A DNA stretch of 25,460 nt from an uncultured Eubacteriales bacterium (GCA_902492655.1 CABUMF010000027.1:1-25460), one strand, 5' to 3'; numbered from the stretch's first letter, positions 16,366 through 23,712 are shown. Translations and numbers: made by a program. The notes: generated from the letters alone by a model not told the origin.

Positions 16366-17480
16366 TTAAGGTATTACAGGTTTCGAGCGATACGAATATC
16401 GGAGGAGCCGGAAAATGTATTCTTACTTTTCTCGAAAATTATGACAGAAGCCGTTTTGATATGGCTGTGGTTTTGCCTAAGAACAGTCTTTTAAAGCCAC
16501 ACATTGAGGCTCTCGGAGTAAGAATAATCGAGGCGGACGGTATTGCGGACAAATCCTTGGGATTTGAGGGTATAAAAAGCCTCAAAAAAATATTCAAGCA
16601 AGAAAAACCCGATGTTATTCACACTCATGCCAGTATGTCTGCAAGGATTGCTGCAAGGCTTTGCAAAGGAATTAAAATCGTTTACACGAGGCACTGCGTG
16701 TATGAGCCTTCTCCCCGAATATCAAAGGGGATAGGCAAGAAAATAAACGGCTTTGTCAACAACTACTTTACGGACGAAATAATTGCCGTTGCGGAGGCTG
16801 CCAAGAAAAATCTGACCGACAGCGGCGTGGACGAACGGAAAATCAAGGTTATACTTAACGGAATAAAGCCTATTGAGCCTTTGACCGATGATGAAAAGTC
16901 TGCTATAAAGAAAAAATACGGGATAGGCGAAAATCAAAAAGTTGTATCAATTCTTGCAAGGCTTGAGCCGGTTAAGGGACACGAATTTTTGCTCCAAGCG
17001 GCAAAGACGGTGAAGGAAAAGGGCTTTGATGTTAAGTTTATCATTGCCGGAACGGGCTCTGTGGAGAACGAGCTTAAACAGCTTTCCGACGAAATGGGGC
17101 TTTCGGATACGGTTTTGTTCACCGGATTTGTAAGCGATGTAAGAGAAATCGTGAACATTACGGACATTTCAGCAAACGCATCCTACGGCACAGAGGCTAC
17201 AAGCATTGCCCTTTTGGAAGGAATGTGTCTCGGTAAGCCTGCGGTTGTAAGTGATTTCGGCGGAAATCCGGGGGTTATCGAAAACGGAGTTAACGGATTT
17301 TTGTTTGAAGCGAAAAATTCTTCGGAAATGGCTGAAAGATTTTGCGATATTTTAGGAAATGATGAGCTTTATAAATCCCTTTGCGAGGGCTCTGTAAGGA
17401 GATTTAATGAAAAATTCACTGCGGATATTTACACCGAAAACATAGAGAATGTATATTCCGCATTGTGCGAGAAGGAGTAA
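16362..17480 (+). CDS. Family 4 glycosyltransferase (GT-B fold)
   Basis: A 372-residue cytosolic retaining glycosyltransferase predicted to add a sugar from a nucleotide-sugar donor to a lipid-linked or other acceptor. The N-terminal Rossmann half begins VLQVSSDTNIGGAGK (acceptor-side GG loop) and has DVIHTHASMSARIAARL. The C-terminal half has SILARLEPVKGHEFLLQAA, FIIAGTGSVENEL and the E278-x7-E286 motif (EATSIALLEGM) that contacts the donor nucleotide and phosphate. GTG 16362 overlaps the upstream stop (GTGA) and follows GGAGGAGGTG at 16347-16356. No membrane helix is predicted. Donor and acceptor are unknown; surface glycan synthesis is inferred from its neighbours. Confidence 0.92.
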   Translation: MIKVLQVSSDTNIGGAGKCILTFLENYDRSRFDMAVVLPKNSLLKPHIEALGVRIIEADGIADKSLGFEGIKSLKKIFKQEKPDVIHTHASMSARIAARLCKGIKIVYTRHCVYEPSPRISKGIGKKINGFVNNYFTDEIIAVAEAAKKNLTDSGVDERKIKVILNGIKPIEPLTDDEKSAIKKKYGIGENQKVVSILARLEPVKGHEFLLQAAKTVKEKGFDVKFIIAGTGSVENELKQLSDEMGLSDTVLFTGFVSDVREIVNITDISANASYGTEATSIALLEGMCLGKPAVVSDFGGNPGVIENGVNGFLFEAKNSSEMAERFCDILGNDELYKSLCEGSVRRFNEKFTADIYTENIENVYSALCEKE

Positions 17481-17484
17481 GGAT

Positions 17485-17976
17485 ATGGCTAAAAAGAGAT
17501 TTAATTTTATAGATATTCTTATTGTTGCGGTTGTAGTTTTGGCAATCGTTGCGGTATGCGTAATGTATAATTCCAAAACTTCAAAGAAAAACCACGGTTC
17601 ATCCGGCGATTTGGTATTTTCCGTGGAGGTGACGGAGGTTGATAGTAATTACATGGATTCGGTTTCAAAGGGCGACCGTGTAATTTTCGGAACCTCAAGC
17701 TCCGATGAAGCAGAGGTTATTGATTTTGAGTTCAAACCGGCAAGGAAGCTTGAAAAGAACACCGTTGACGGAACCTTTGTTTTAAGCGAAACCGAAAACT
17801 TATGCGACGCGATTATTACGCTTAAGGGCAAAGCAACCCGTACCGATGACGATATAAAAATCGGTTCAACGGCAATCAAAACGGGCGATGAGTTTGAAGG
17901 CAAAGCCAAGGGCGCAAGCGACGATTCAAAGGCATATCTTATAAACGGATTTGTTCTCGATATGTCGATAGAGTAG
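17485..17976 (+). CDS. DUF4330-family membrane-anchored protein (copy 1)
   Basis: 163 residues with a short basic N-terminus (MAKKRFNFID), one membrane helix at about 9-28 and an extracytoplasmic, mainly beta domain (FSVEVTEVDSNYMDSVSKGD; TLKGKATRTDDDIKIGSTAIKTGDEF). The layout resembles DUF4330, whose function is not known to me. ATG 17485 is chosen over an earlier in-frame ATG at 17449, which lies inside the glycosyltransferase gene; AAGGAG sits just upstream at 17472-17477. It is followed after 13 bases by a second gene of the same plan. Position suggests an accessory role in surface-glycan assembly or export. Confidence 0.8.
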   Translation: MAKKRFNFIDILIVAVVVLAIVAVCVMYNSKTSKKNHGSSGDLVFSVEVTEVDSNYMDSVSKGDRVIFGTSSSDEAEVIDFEFKPARKLEKNTVDGTFVLSETENLCDAIITLKGKATRTDDDIKIGSTAIKTGDEFEGKAKGASDDSKAYLINGFVLDMSIE

Positions 17977-17989
17977 GGGGTGCGGGGCG

Positions 17990-18490
17990 ATGAAAAACAG
18001 AAAATTCAATCTTCTTGATATATTTATTATTCTGGTTATCTTGGTATGTGTTGTCGGAGCCGGCTTCAGGTTTTTGGGCAGCTCTTCAAAGCTTCGCTCA
18101 AAGAACAGCTCTTTTGATTATGTCATCAAAGTGGGAAGCTTAAGGCAGTGCTCGGTTGATGCCATAAAAAAAGCCGCTGAGGAAAATGCGCAGATTACCG
18201 ATGATGTTCGTAAAAACGCTGTGGGCAATGTTTATGCTTATGAGGTGGTGCCTGCTCGGGATTATGTTACAAAGGATAACGGCGAGAGGGTGCTTTCGGA
18301 TGTGCCCGAGAGGTTTGATGTTTATATTTATGTCAGGGCTGTCGGGGAGGTTACCGACCAAAGCTATATTACAAAAAGCGGCAACGAAATTCTTATTGAC
18401 CGCGAAACCTACTACACCACCTGCTGGAACGGCTTTTACGGTGAGGTTTGGGATGTCGGCTTAGATTTGTCGGCAGAAAAGTATAACTAA
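17990..18490 (+). CDS. DUF4330-family membrane-anchored protein (copy 2)
   Basis: 166 residues, likely a diverged paralogue of the gene before it. Both start with a Lys/Arg-rich N-terminus followed by FN(L/F)(L/I)DI and a single membrane helix at about 9-28. The outer part differs: IKVGSLRQCSVDAIKKAAEEN, PARDYVTKDNGERV, and a C-terminal stretch GNEILIDRETYYTTCWNGFYGEVWDVG resembling an outer-layer beta domain. GGGGGTG at 17975-17981 supports the ATG at 17990. It is the last gene before the hairpin at 18498-18543, so it probably ends the guaB-murJ-glycan operon. Function unknown. Confidence 0.8.
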   Translation: MKNRKFNLLDIFIILVILVCVVGAGFRFLGSSSKLRSKNSSFDYVIKVGSLRQCSVDAIKKAAEENAQITDDVRKNAVGNVYAYEVVPARDYVTKDNGERVLSDVPERFDVYIYVRAVGEVTDQSYITKSGNEILIDRETYYTTCWNGFYGEVWDVGLDLSAEKYN

Positions 18491-18497
18491 AAAGAGG

Positions 18498-18543
18498 AAA
18501 ATCCCTTCGCTTTGCAGAATATTAGGCAAACGGAGGGATTTTT
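18498..18543 (+). terminator. Terminator-like hairpin that also sequesters the next gene's Shine-Dalgarno
   Basis: AAAATCCCT (18498-18506) pairs with AGGGATTTT (18534-18542). Three further pairs, a bulged C (18510) and five more pairs extend the stem to about 17 bp with a 10-base loop (18516-18525). The stem ends in five T at 18539-18543. The GGAGG at 18532-18536, spaced 7 bases from ATG 18544, lies wholly in the paired 3' arm. The structure can therefore stop transcription or, on read-through RNA, block ribosome binding. Confidence 0.75.
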
Positions 18544-19455
18544 ATGAATGATAAAGCAAGTATAACTGCGCTTATGTCGGCGTTCGGAAGGGCATATCAT
18601 GCGGAAAATGAAGTTGTTCCGATTTTTACCGATAATATTGCAATGCGTTTTATGACGGACGAGGAGTTCGAGGCTGTAAAGGGATATATATTGGGCGGTG
18701 CGGATTTTTTTGAGCCGGGCGTAAAGGACAGATTTCCCTCTGAACGCGAGCTGCTTTTATATCTTGTGAATAATTACATTGCACCAACTCCCCTATGCAG
18801 AAGCGCATATTGTGAGGAGGCACTTAAGACTGCCTTCAAAACAGGAACACAGCAATATGTAATTTTGGGTGCGGGATTGGATTCGTTTGCTTTCAGAGAG
18901 CCGGAAATATTGCGTGATTATGCGGTATTTGAGGTTGACCATCCGAAAACTCAAGAGGATAAGCTAAAAAGAATAAAGCAAAGCGGATTGGAAATACCTT
19001 CAAATCTTCATTTTGCCTCTGTTGATTTTACGAAGGACAGTCTTATGGAAAAGCTCATTTTGGAAGGCTTCGACAAGAATAAAAAAACATTCTTTTCCTG
19101 GCTTGGCGTCAGCTACTATCTCGACCGTGACGATATTGAGAAAATGCTATACTCGCTGTCCCGTTTTGCATCCAACGGCAGTACGCTTCTGTTTGATTAT
19201 GCAGATGAAACGCTTTTTCTTTCGGACATTAAAAGAGTGAGGAATATGATAGAAATGGCGGCGGCGGGCGGAGAAAAAATGAAATCAAGCTTTGATTTGC
19301 TATCTCTTGATATGATGCTTTCAGACTACGGCTTTATGGTTTATGAAATCCTGAAGCCGAGGGATATTCAAAAAAGATTTATAAAGCCGTCTTCTGCCGA
19401 CATGAAGGCATTTGAACATATAAACTATGTGCAGGCGGTTTTTAAGAAAAGATAA
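18544..19455 (+). CDS. LCM-family class I SAM-dependent methyltransferase
   Basis: 303 residues resembling the leucine carboxyl methyltransferase (LCM)/O-methyltransferase family of small-molecule methylases. SAM motif I is QYVILGAGLDSFAFR (ILGAGLDS at 107-114). The next strand is VFEVDHPKTQEDKLKR, with acidic Glu130 for the ribose. SVDFT at 159-163 and FFSWLGVSYYL around 183-192 follow, as in family members. The acceptor is unknown; bacterial members are often tied to polyketide, siderophore or other secondary metabolites, but none is seen nearby. GGAGG at 18532-18536 sets the start and is buried in a hairpin. It is followed after 23 bases by the macro-domain gene, so the two may be cotranscribed. 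Confidence 0.88.
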   Translation: MNDKASITALMSAFGRAYHAENEVVPIFTDNIAMRFMTDEEFEAVKGYILGGADFFEPGVKDRFPSERELLLYLVNNYIAPTPLCRSAYCEEALKTAFKTGTQQYVILGAGLDSFAFREPEILRDYAVFEVDHPKTQEDKLKRIKQSGLEIPSNLHFASVDFTKDSLMEKLILEGFDKNKKTFFSWLGVSYYLDRDDIEKMLYSLSRFASNGSTLLFDYADETLFLSDIKRVRNMIEMAAAGGEKMKSSFDLLSLDMMLSDYGFMVYEILKPRDIQKRFIKPSSADMKAFEHINYVQAVFKKR

Positions 19456-19478
19456 TAATTTATACAGAAGGTGAGCTT

Positions 19479-20465
19479 ATGCCTTTGCAGATTATCAGGC
19501 AGGACATAACCAAAATGAAGGTTGACGCAATTGTAAATACAACCAATGAGAAAATGATCGGCTACAGCGGCGTGGATTTAGCGGTGCACGAGGGAGCGGG
19601 CGCCGAGCTTGACAGGGAGTGCGCCAAAATCGCGCCGTTAGGGCTCGGAACGGCAAAAATAACAAAGGGTTATAACCTTGATGCTAAATATATTATTCAT
19701 ACATCGGGTCCTGTGTGGCAAGGTGGACTTGACGGTGAAAGCATTATACTAAAATCCTGTTATCTTGAATCGTTAAAGCTTGCGCTTAGTTATAACTGTA
19801 AAACTGTCGCATTCCCGCTTATTTCTTCCGGGGTTTACGGATACCCGAAGGATCGTGTGCTGAAATTTGCCGTTTCGGTAATAACCGAATTTCTGTTTGA
19901 ACATGAAATGACGGTGTATATCTGCGTTTTTGACCGTACATCTTATGAGTTCAGCAAGACTTTATTTTCGGAAATTAAAGAGTATATTGATGACAAGTAC
20001 GCAATAAAAGCCGAAGAAGCGTGCTTAAAAAGCACGATTTTGTCTAATTGCGATACCGATCTGGCATCTAATAACTATTCCGACGGAAAAAGCAAATCAT
20101 TCTACAAATACATGAAAGATATGGACAAAACCTTTGCAAGAAAGCTTTTTGATTTAATTGACGATCGTGGAATGAGCGATGTTGAGTGCTACAAAAAGGC
20201 AAATGTGGACAAAAAGACCTTTTCAAAAATCAAGTGTAATCCCGATACATACAGACCGTCAAAGCAAACTGCGGTCGCCTTTGCAATAGCTCTGCATCTG
20301 AATTTTGACGAAACCCAAGGCTTGCTTGCCTCAGCCGGGCTCACTTTGTCCCGAAGCTTTACTTTTGATAAGATAATCATGTACTTCATTCAAAATGGAA
20401 TCTATGATGTTTTTGAAATAAACGAGGCACTTTTTGAGTTTGACCAGGTTTTGCTCGGTTGTTAA
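19479..20465 (+). CDS. Macro-domain protein with helix-turn-helix-like C-terminal domain
   Basis: 328 residues. Residues 1-165 form a macro domain, which binds or hydrolyses ADP-ribose and its derivatives: DITKMKVDAIVNTTNEKMIG (Asn20/Asn23 in the usual adenosine/ribose region), GYSGVDLAVHEGAG, YIIHTSGPVW and the phosphate loop ISSGVYGYP at 115-123. Residues about 215-328 are a separate helical domain (GMSDVECYKKANVDKKTFSKI; AVAFAIALHLNFDETQGLL) that looks like an XRE-type DNA-binding fold ending in a conserved-looking INEALFEFDQ tail. I recall this tail domain from other Clostridia, but I do not know its function. AGAAGGTGAG at 19466-19475 sets the start. It probably removes or senses ADP-ribose marks. 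Confidence 0.85.
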   Translation: MPLQIIRQDITKMKVDAIVNTTNEKMIGYSGVDLAVHEGAGAELDRECAKIAPLGLGTAKITKGYNLDAKYIIHTSGPVWQGGLDGESIILKSCYLESLKLALSYNCKTVAFPLISSGVYGYPKDRVLKFAVSVITEFLFEHEMTVYICVFDRTSYEFSKTLFSEIKEYIDDKYAIKAEEACLKSTILSNCDTDLASNNYSDGKSKSFYKYMKDMDKTFARKLFDLIDDRGMSDVECYKKANVDKKTFSKIKCNPDTYRPSKQTAVAFAIALHLNFDETQGLLASAGLTLSRSFTFDKIIMYFIQNGIYDVFEINEALFEFDQVLLGC

Positions 20466-20507
20466 AAAGGTCACCCGTCAAGCGACCAAAAGTAAATCCG
20501 AATGATT

Positions 20508-20513
20508 TATAAT
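20508..20513 (+). promoter_or_regulatory. TATAAT box inside the terminator left arm
   Basis: TATAAT at 20508-20513 overlaps the first bases of the hairpin at 20511. No consensus -35 is found 16-18 bases upstream (ACCAAA at 20485-20490). A transcript starting near 20520 would lose the 9-bp outer stem and so escape termination before the vWA gene. Confidence 0.4.
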
Positions 20514-20554
20514 AAGATCATAAGGTGATGAACGCCTTAGGATCTTATTTTTTT
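20511..20554 (+). terminator. Intrinsic terminator between macro-domain and vWA genes
   Basis: AATAAGATC (20511-20519) pairs with GATCTTATT (20541-20549). An A/G mismatch is followed by TAAGG:CCTTA (20521-20525 with 20535-20539), loop of 9. T-run 20548-20554 runs directly into the GGAGGT Shine-Dalgarno (20555-20560) of the next gene. Confidence 0.8.
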
Positions 20555-20566
20555 GGAGGTAACGAA

Positions 20567-21634
20567 ATGAAAACCATTGAATTGGGCAGAGAAAATCTCA
20601 ATAAGGAATTTTTTGAAAACATCTTATTCTTCATGATTGCCGAAGGCGGTGCTATGGGCGGGCCCGGTGCTGTTAATTTTGTGAAGACAGACGGCAATCT
20701 GTATCACTTGAACTATGTATTTGGTGATTTCAAATATGAAGAAATTCTTGCGGTGTTCCCCACATTGGGCGAATGTGAATTTGGTATGTTCGGAATGAAT
20801 AGCAAGGTCCCTAAAGGCTGGAACTATGTAGATCTCGGAATGGGAAATAGCCTGATTGTTAAGTCTGAGGTATATCCTTCATTTAAAAAGCTTATCGGCA
20901 AGTGCAAATCCGCAGGTGAAATCTATCAAAGCTGGATCGACTATGCAGAAAAAATTATAAACTCAAAAGGAGATATAGAAATGAAAAACAATGTAACCGA
21001 ACTCGTGTTTATTTTGGATCGCAGCGGCTCTATGGCAGGCCTTGAAGGCGACACCGTGGGAGGCTTTAATGCAATGATTGAAAAGCAGAAAATGCAAGAC
21101 GGAGAATGTTATGTTTCAACAGTATTATTCAGCGGTGAGTCTTTTGTCCTGCATGACAGAGCAAGACTTTCTGACATTAAGCCAATGAGGGCGGATGACT
21201 ATATTGTCGGCGGATGCACGGCACTTATTGATGCTATAGGCGGAGCGATTCATCACATCGGAAATGTCCATAAGTATGCCCGCAAAGAGGATGTGCCCGA
21301 GCACACGGTATTTGTGATAACAACTGACGGTTTGGAAAACGCAAGTCATAACTACAGCGCTCATGATGTCAAACGAATGATTGAAAGGCAAAAGGAACGG
21401 TACGGATGGGAGTTTTTGTTTATCGGTGCAAACATAGATGCCGTTGAAACTGCGGCTCGCATTGGTATAGACGATGACAGAGCCGTAAACTACAACGCCG
21501 ACAAGAAGGGAACTAAAATTTTGTATGAATCTGTGTCGGATGCGGTAGGATGTATTCGGGAAAACAAGTCCATAGGCAAGGAATGGAGCGAAAAGATTAA
21601 TGATGATTTTGAAAAAAGAGGTGCAAAAAAATGA
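20567..21634 (+). CDS. vWA-domain protein with extra N-terminal domain (apparent fusion)
   Basis: 355 residues, no signal peptide or membrane helix, so cytosolic. Residues 1-138 are an unrecognised domain (GGAMGGPGAVNFVKTDGN; FPTLGECEFGMFG). Residues 139-355 are a von Willebrand factor A domain with a complete metal-ion-dependent adhesion site: D151-R-S153-G-S155, T218 (GGCTALIDA) and D254 (TTDGLEN). The vWA part ends in ERYGWEFLFIGANIDAVETA, like short stand-alone vWA proteins of Clostridia. An internal AAAAGGAG (20966-20972) lies 8 bases before Met139 (ATG 20981), so a free vWA protein of 217 residues may also be made. ATG 20567 follows GGAGGT. Its end overlaps the ADP-ribosylglycohydrolase start by 4 bases. 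Likely a metal-dependent partner-binding protein; the partner is unknown. Confidence 0.85.
   Translation: MKTIELGRENLNKEFFENILFFMIAEGGAMGGPGAVNFVKTDGNLYHLNYVFGDFKYEEILAVFPTLGECEFGMFGMNSKVPKGWNYVDLGMGNSLIVKSEVYPSFKKLIGKCKSAGEIYQSWIDYAEKIINSKGDIEMKNNVTELVFILDRSGSMAGLEGDTVGGFNAMIEKQKMQDGECYVSTVLFSGESFVLHDRARLSDIKPMRADDYIVGGCTALIDAIGGAIHHIGNVHKYARKEDVPEHTVFVITTDGLENASHNYSAHDVKRMIERQKERYGWEFLFIGANIDAVETAARIGIDDDRAVNYNADKKGTKILYESVSDAVGCIRENKSIGKEWSEKINDDFEKRGAKK
20966..20983 (+). promoter_or_regulatory. Internal Shine-Dalgarno and start of the vWA domain
   Basis: AAAAGGAG at 20966-20972, 8 bases before ATG 20981, where the vWA domain begins. In the fused frame the same bases encode Lys-Gly-Asp. 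It is as strong as any start signal in the window. Confidence 0.6.
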
Positions 21635-22437
21635 TAGGTGCGATTTTAGGCGATATAGTAGGTTCAAGATTTGAGTTTAACAATATCAAGACGAAGAATT
21701 TCGAATTGTTTGACAAGAATTGTTATTTTACCGATGATTCCGTTATGACGATTGCGGTTGCAAAAGCTCTCATGGAATATGAGCATATTGATAAAAATAA
21801 TGTGGAGGACTTCAAGAAAACCTTGATTCATGTTATGCATGAAGTAGGGAGGAAGTACCCCGATTGCGGATACGGAGGTAATTTTTGCAGATGGATTATG
21901 AATAATCACACCGAACCGTACAACAGCTTCGGAAACGGCTCCGCAATGCGTGTATCGTCTGTGGGGTGGCACGCAAAAACGCTTGAGGATGCAGAGTTTA
22001 TTGCAAGGGCAACAGCCGAGATTACTCACAATCACCCGGAGGGCATAAAGGGTGCCGTTGCAACGGCGGGTGCGGTTTATCTTGCAATAACAGGTGCTTC
22101 GATGGATGCAATCAAAGAATACATTTCAAGATATTATAAAATTGATTTTACACTTGACGATATTCGTCCCGTGTATGATTATGATGTGACCTGTCAGGGC
22201 ACGGTTCCGCAGGCTATGCAGGCGTTTTTCGAGTCAAAAAGCTTTGAGGATGCAATACGAAATGCAATTTCATTGGGAGGTGACAGTGACACCATGGCGG
22301 CAATTACCGGCGCTGTTGCCGAAAGCTACTACGGTATCCCTGAAGATTTGAAGGAAACCGCTCTTTCCTATCTTGATGAAAGGCTTTTGATTATCACCGA
22401 GGATTTTGAAACACGGTTTTTGAACAATAATGCTTAG
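21631..22437 (+). CDS. ADP-ribosylglycohydrolase family protein (DraG/ARH-like)
   Basis: 268 residues, the usual family length. Members split ADP-ribose from proteins, nucleic acids or small molecules using two bound Mg2+ ions. The metal-binding residues appear in place: FTDDSVMT with T34/D35/D36, and GGDSDT at 216-221 with D218/D220. Other hallmarks are IGAILGDIVGSRFE at the N-terminus, GNGSAMRVSS at 101-110, THNHPEGIKGA at 132-142 and MAAITGAVAESYYG. The ATG overlaps the vWA stop (ATGA), with AGAGGTG upstream, so the two are coupled. It is the second ADP-ribose-handling protein within 2 kb. No ADP-ribosyltransferase is seen in the window. Confidence 0.95.
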   Translation: MIGAILGDIVGSRFEFNNIKTKNFELFDKNCYFTDDSVMTIAVAKALMEYEHIDKNNVEDFKKTLIHVMHEVGRKYPDCGYGGNFCRWIMNNHTEPYNSFGNGSAMRVSSVGWHAKTLEDAEFIARATAEITHNHPEGIKGAVATAGAVYLAITGASMDAIKEYISRYYKIDFTLDDIRPVYDYDVTCQGTVPQAMQAFFESKSFEDAIRNAISLGGDSDTMAAITGAVAESYYGIPEDLKETALSYLDERLLIITEDFETRFLNNNA

Positions 22438-22445
22438 ACAAACAT

Positions 22446-22480
22446 AAAAAGCAGACTGCAAATTGCAGCCTGCTCTTTTG
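22446..22480. terminator. Bidirectional terminator between the ADP-ribosylglycohydrolase gene and tuf
   Basis: AGCAG/ACTGCA (22450-22460) pairs with TGCAG/CCTGCT (22464-22474): 10 pairs and one A/C mismatch, loop AAT. An A-run (22446-22450) and CTTTTG flank it, so it can serve both converging genes. Confidence 0.75.
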
Positions 22481-22509
22481 TTTGATATTATAATCCGTAC
22501 AAACGATTA

Positions 22510-23712
22510 TCAGTCAGCTACGGAAGCAACAACGCCGGAACCTACTGTACGTCCGCCTTCACGGATAGCGAATCTCAAACCTTCTTCAATAGCGATAGGT
22601 GTGATGAGCTCAACAGAGATAGAAACGTTATCTCCGGGCATGCACATTTCAACGCCGTCAGGAAGAGAAATTACGCCTGTAACGTCAGTTGTTCTGAAAT
22701 AGAACTGAGGTCTGTAGTTGTTGAAGAAAGGTGTATGACGGCCACCTTCATCCTTAGTAAGAACGTAGATTTCGCCCTTAAACTTTGTGTGAGGATGAAT
22801 GGAACCGGGCTTAGCAAGAACCTGACCTCTTTCGATTTCGTCTCTTGCAACACCACGGAGAAGAGCACCGATGTTATCGCCGGCTTCAGCATAGTCCATT
22901 GTCTTTCTGAACATTTCGATACCGGTAACAACAACCTTACGCTTTTCATCTGTAAGACCAACGATTTCAACTTCATCGTTGAGGTTGAGCTGACCTCTTT
23001 CAACTCTACCTGTAGCAACAGTACCACGACCGGAGATCGAGAATACGTCCTCGACAGGCATAAGGAAAGGAAGATCAGTCTTTCTTTCAGGTGTAGGAAT
23101 GTATTCATCTACAGCTTCCATAAGCTTGAGGATAGGCTGATACTCGGGAGCATCCTGAGTTGTAGCGGTAGATTCAAGTGCTGCAAGTGCAGAACCTGTG
23201 ATGATCGGGATTTCATCACCCGGGAATTCGTATTCGTTGAGAAGGTCTCTGATTTCCATTTCAACGAGCTCGAGAAGTTCGGGATCGTCAACCTGGTCAG
23301 CCTTGTTCATGAATACTACGATGTAAGGTACGCCAACCTGTCTGGAAAGAAGAATGTGTTCACGAGTCTGAGGCATAGGACCGTCAGCAGCGGAAACAAC
23401 GAGGATAGCGCCGTCCATCTGAGCAGCACCGGTGATCATGTTCTTAACATAATCGGCATGTCCGGGGCAGTCAACGTGAGCGTAGTGACGTTTTTCTGTT
23501 TCATACTCAACATGAGCTGTAGAGATTGTGATACCTCTTTCTCTTTCTTCGGGAGCACCGTCGATCTGATCATAAGCTTTAAAGTCAGCCTTACCAGAGA
23601 ATGAGAGTACCTTTGTGATTGCAGCAGTCAAAGTTGTCTTACCATGGTCAACGTGACCGATTGTACCAATGTTAACATGGGGTTTGGTTCTTTCGAATTT
23701 TTCCTTAGCCAT
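22510..23712 (-). CDS. tuf: Translation elongation factor Tu
   Basis: A 400-residue GTPase that delivers aminoacyl-tRNA to the ribosome; full length. Motifs: GHVDHGKT at 19-26, the switch region RGITISTAHVEYET, DCPGHADYVKNMITGAAQMD, NKAD in VVFMNKADQVDD and SALAALE. Domain 2 has the MPVEDVFSISGRGTVATGR pattern, and domain 3 ends in REGGRTVGSGVVASV. AAGGAGG (23721-23727) lies 8 bases before the ATG. Its base composition, with preferred codons such as GAA, GTA and AAC, is visibly stricter than its neighbours, as expected for a very highly expressed gene. It lies downstream of fusA as in the str operon, with a promoter of its own in the 77-base gap. Confidence 0.99.
   Translation of the reverse strand: MAKEKFERTKPHVNIGTIGHVDHGKTTLTAAITKVLSFSGKADFKAYDQIDGAPEERERGITISTAHVEYETEKRHYAHVDCPGHADYVKNMITGAAQMDGAILVVSAADGPMPQTREHILLSRQVGVPYIVVFMNKADQVDDPELLELVEMEIRDLLNEYEFPGDEIPIITGSALAALESTATTQDAPEYQPILKLMEAVDEYIPTPERKTDLPFLMPVEDVFSISGRGTVATGRVERGQLNLNDEVEIVGLTDEKRKVVVTGIEMFRKTMDYAEAGDNIGALLRGVARDEIERGQVLAKPGSIHPHTKFKGEIYVLTKDEGGRHTPFFNNYRPQFYFRTTDVTGVISLPDGVEMCMPGDNVSISVELITPIAIEEGLRFAIREGGRTVGSGVVASVAD

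Noticed and set aside
20469..20487. GGTC...GACC inverted repeat after the macro-domain gene
   Set aside because: Only about four pairs with a long loop; the stronger terminator lies at 20511-20554.
22735..23604. Plus-strand open frame (289 codons) opposite tuf
   Set aside because: An artefact of the strict codon use of tuf; the minus strand is clearly EF-Tu over its full length.
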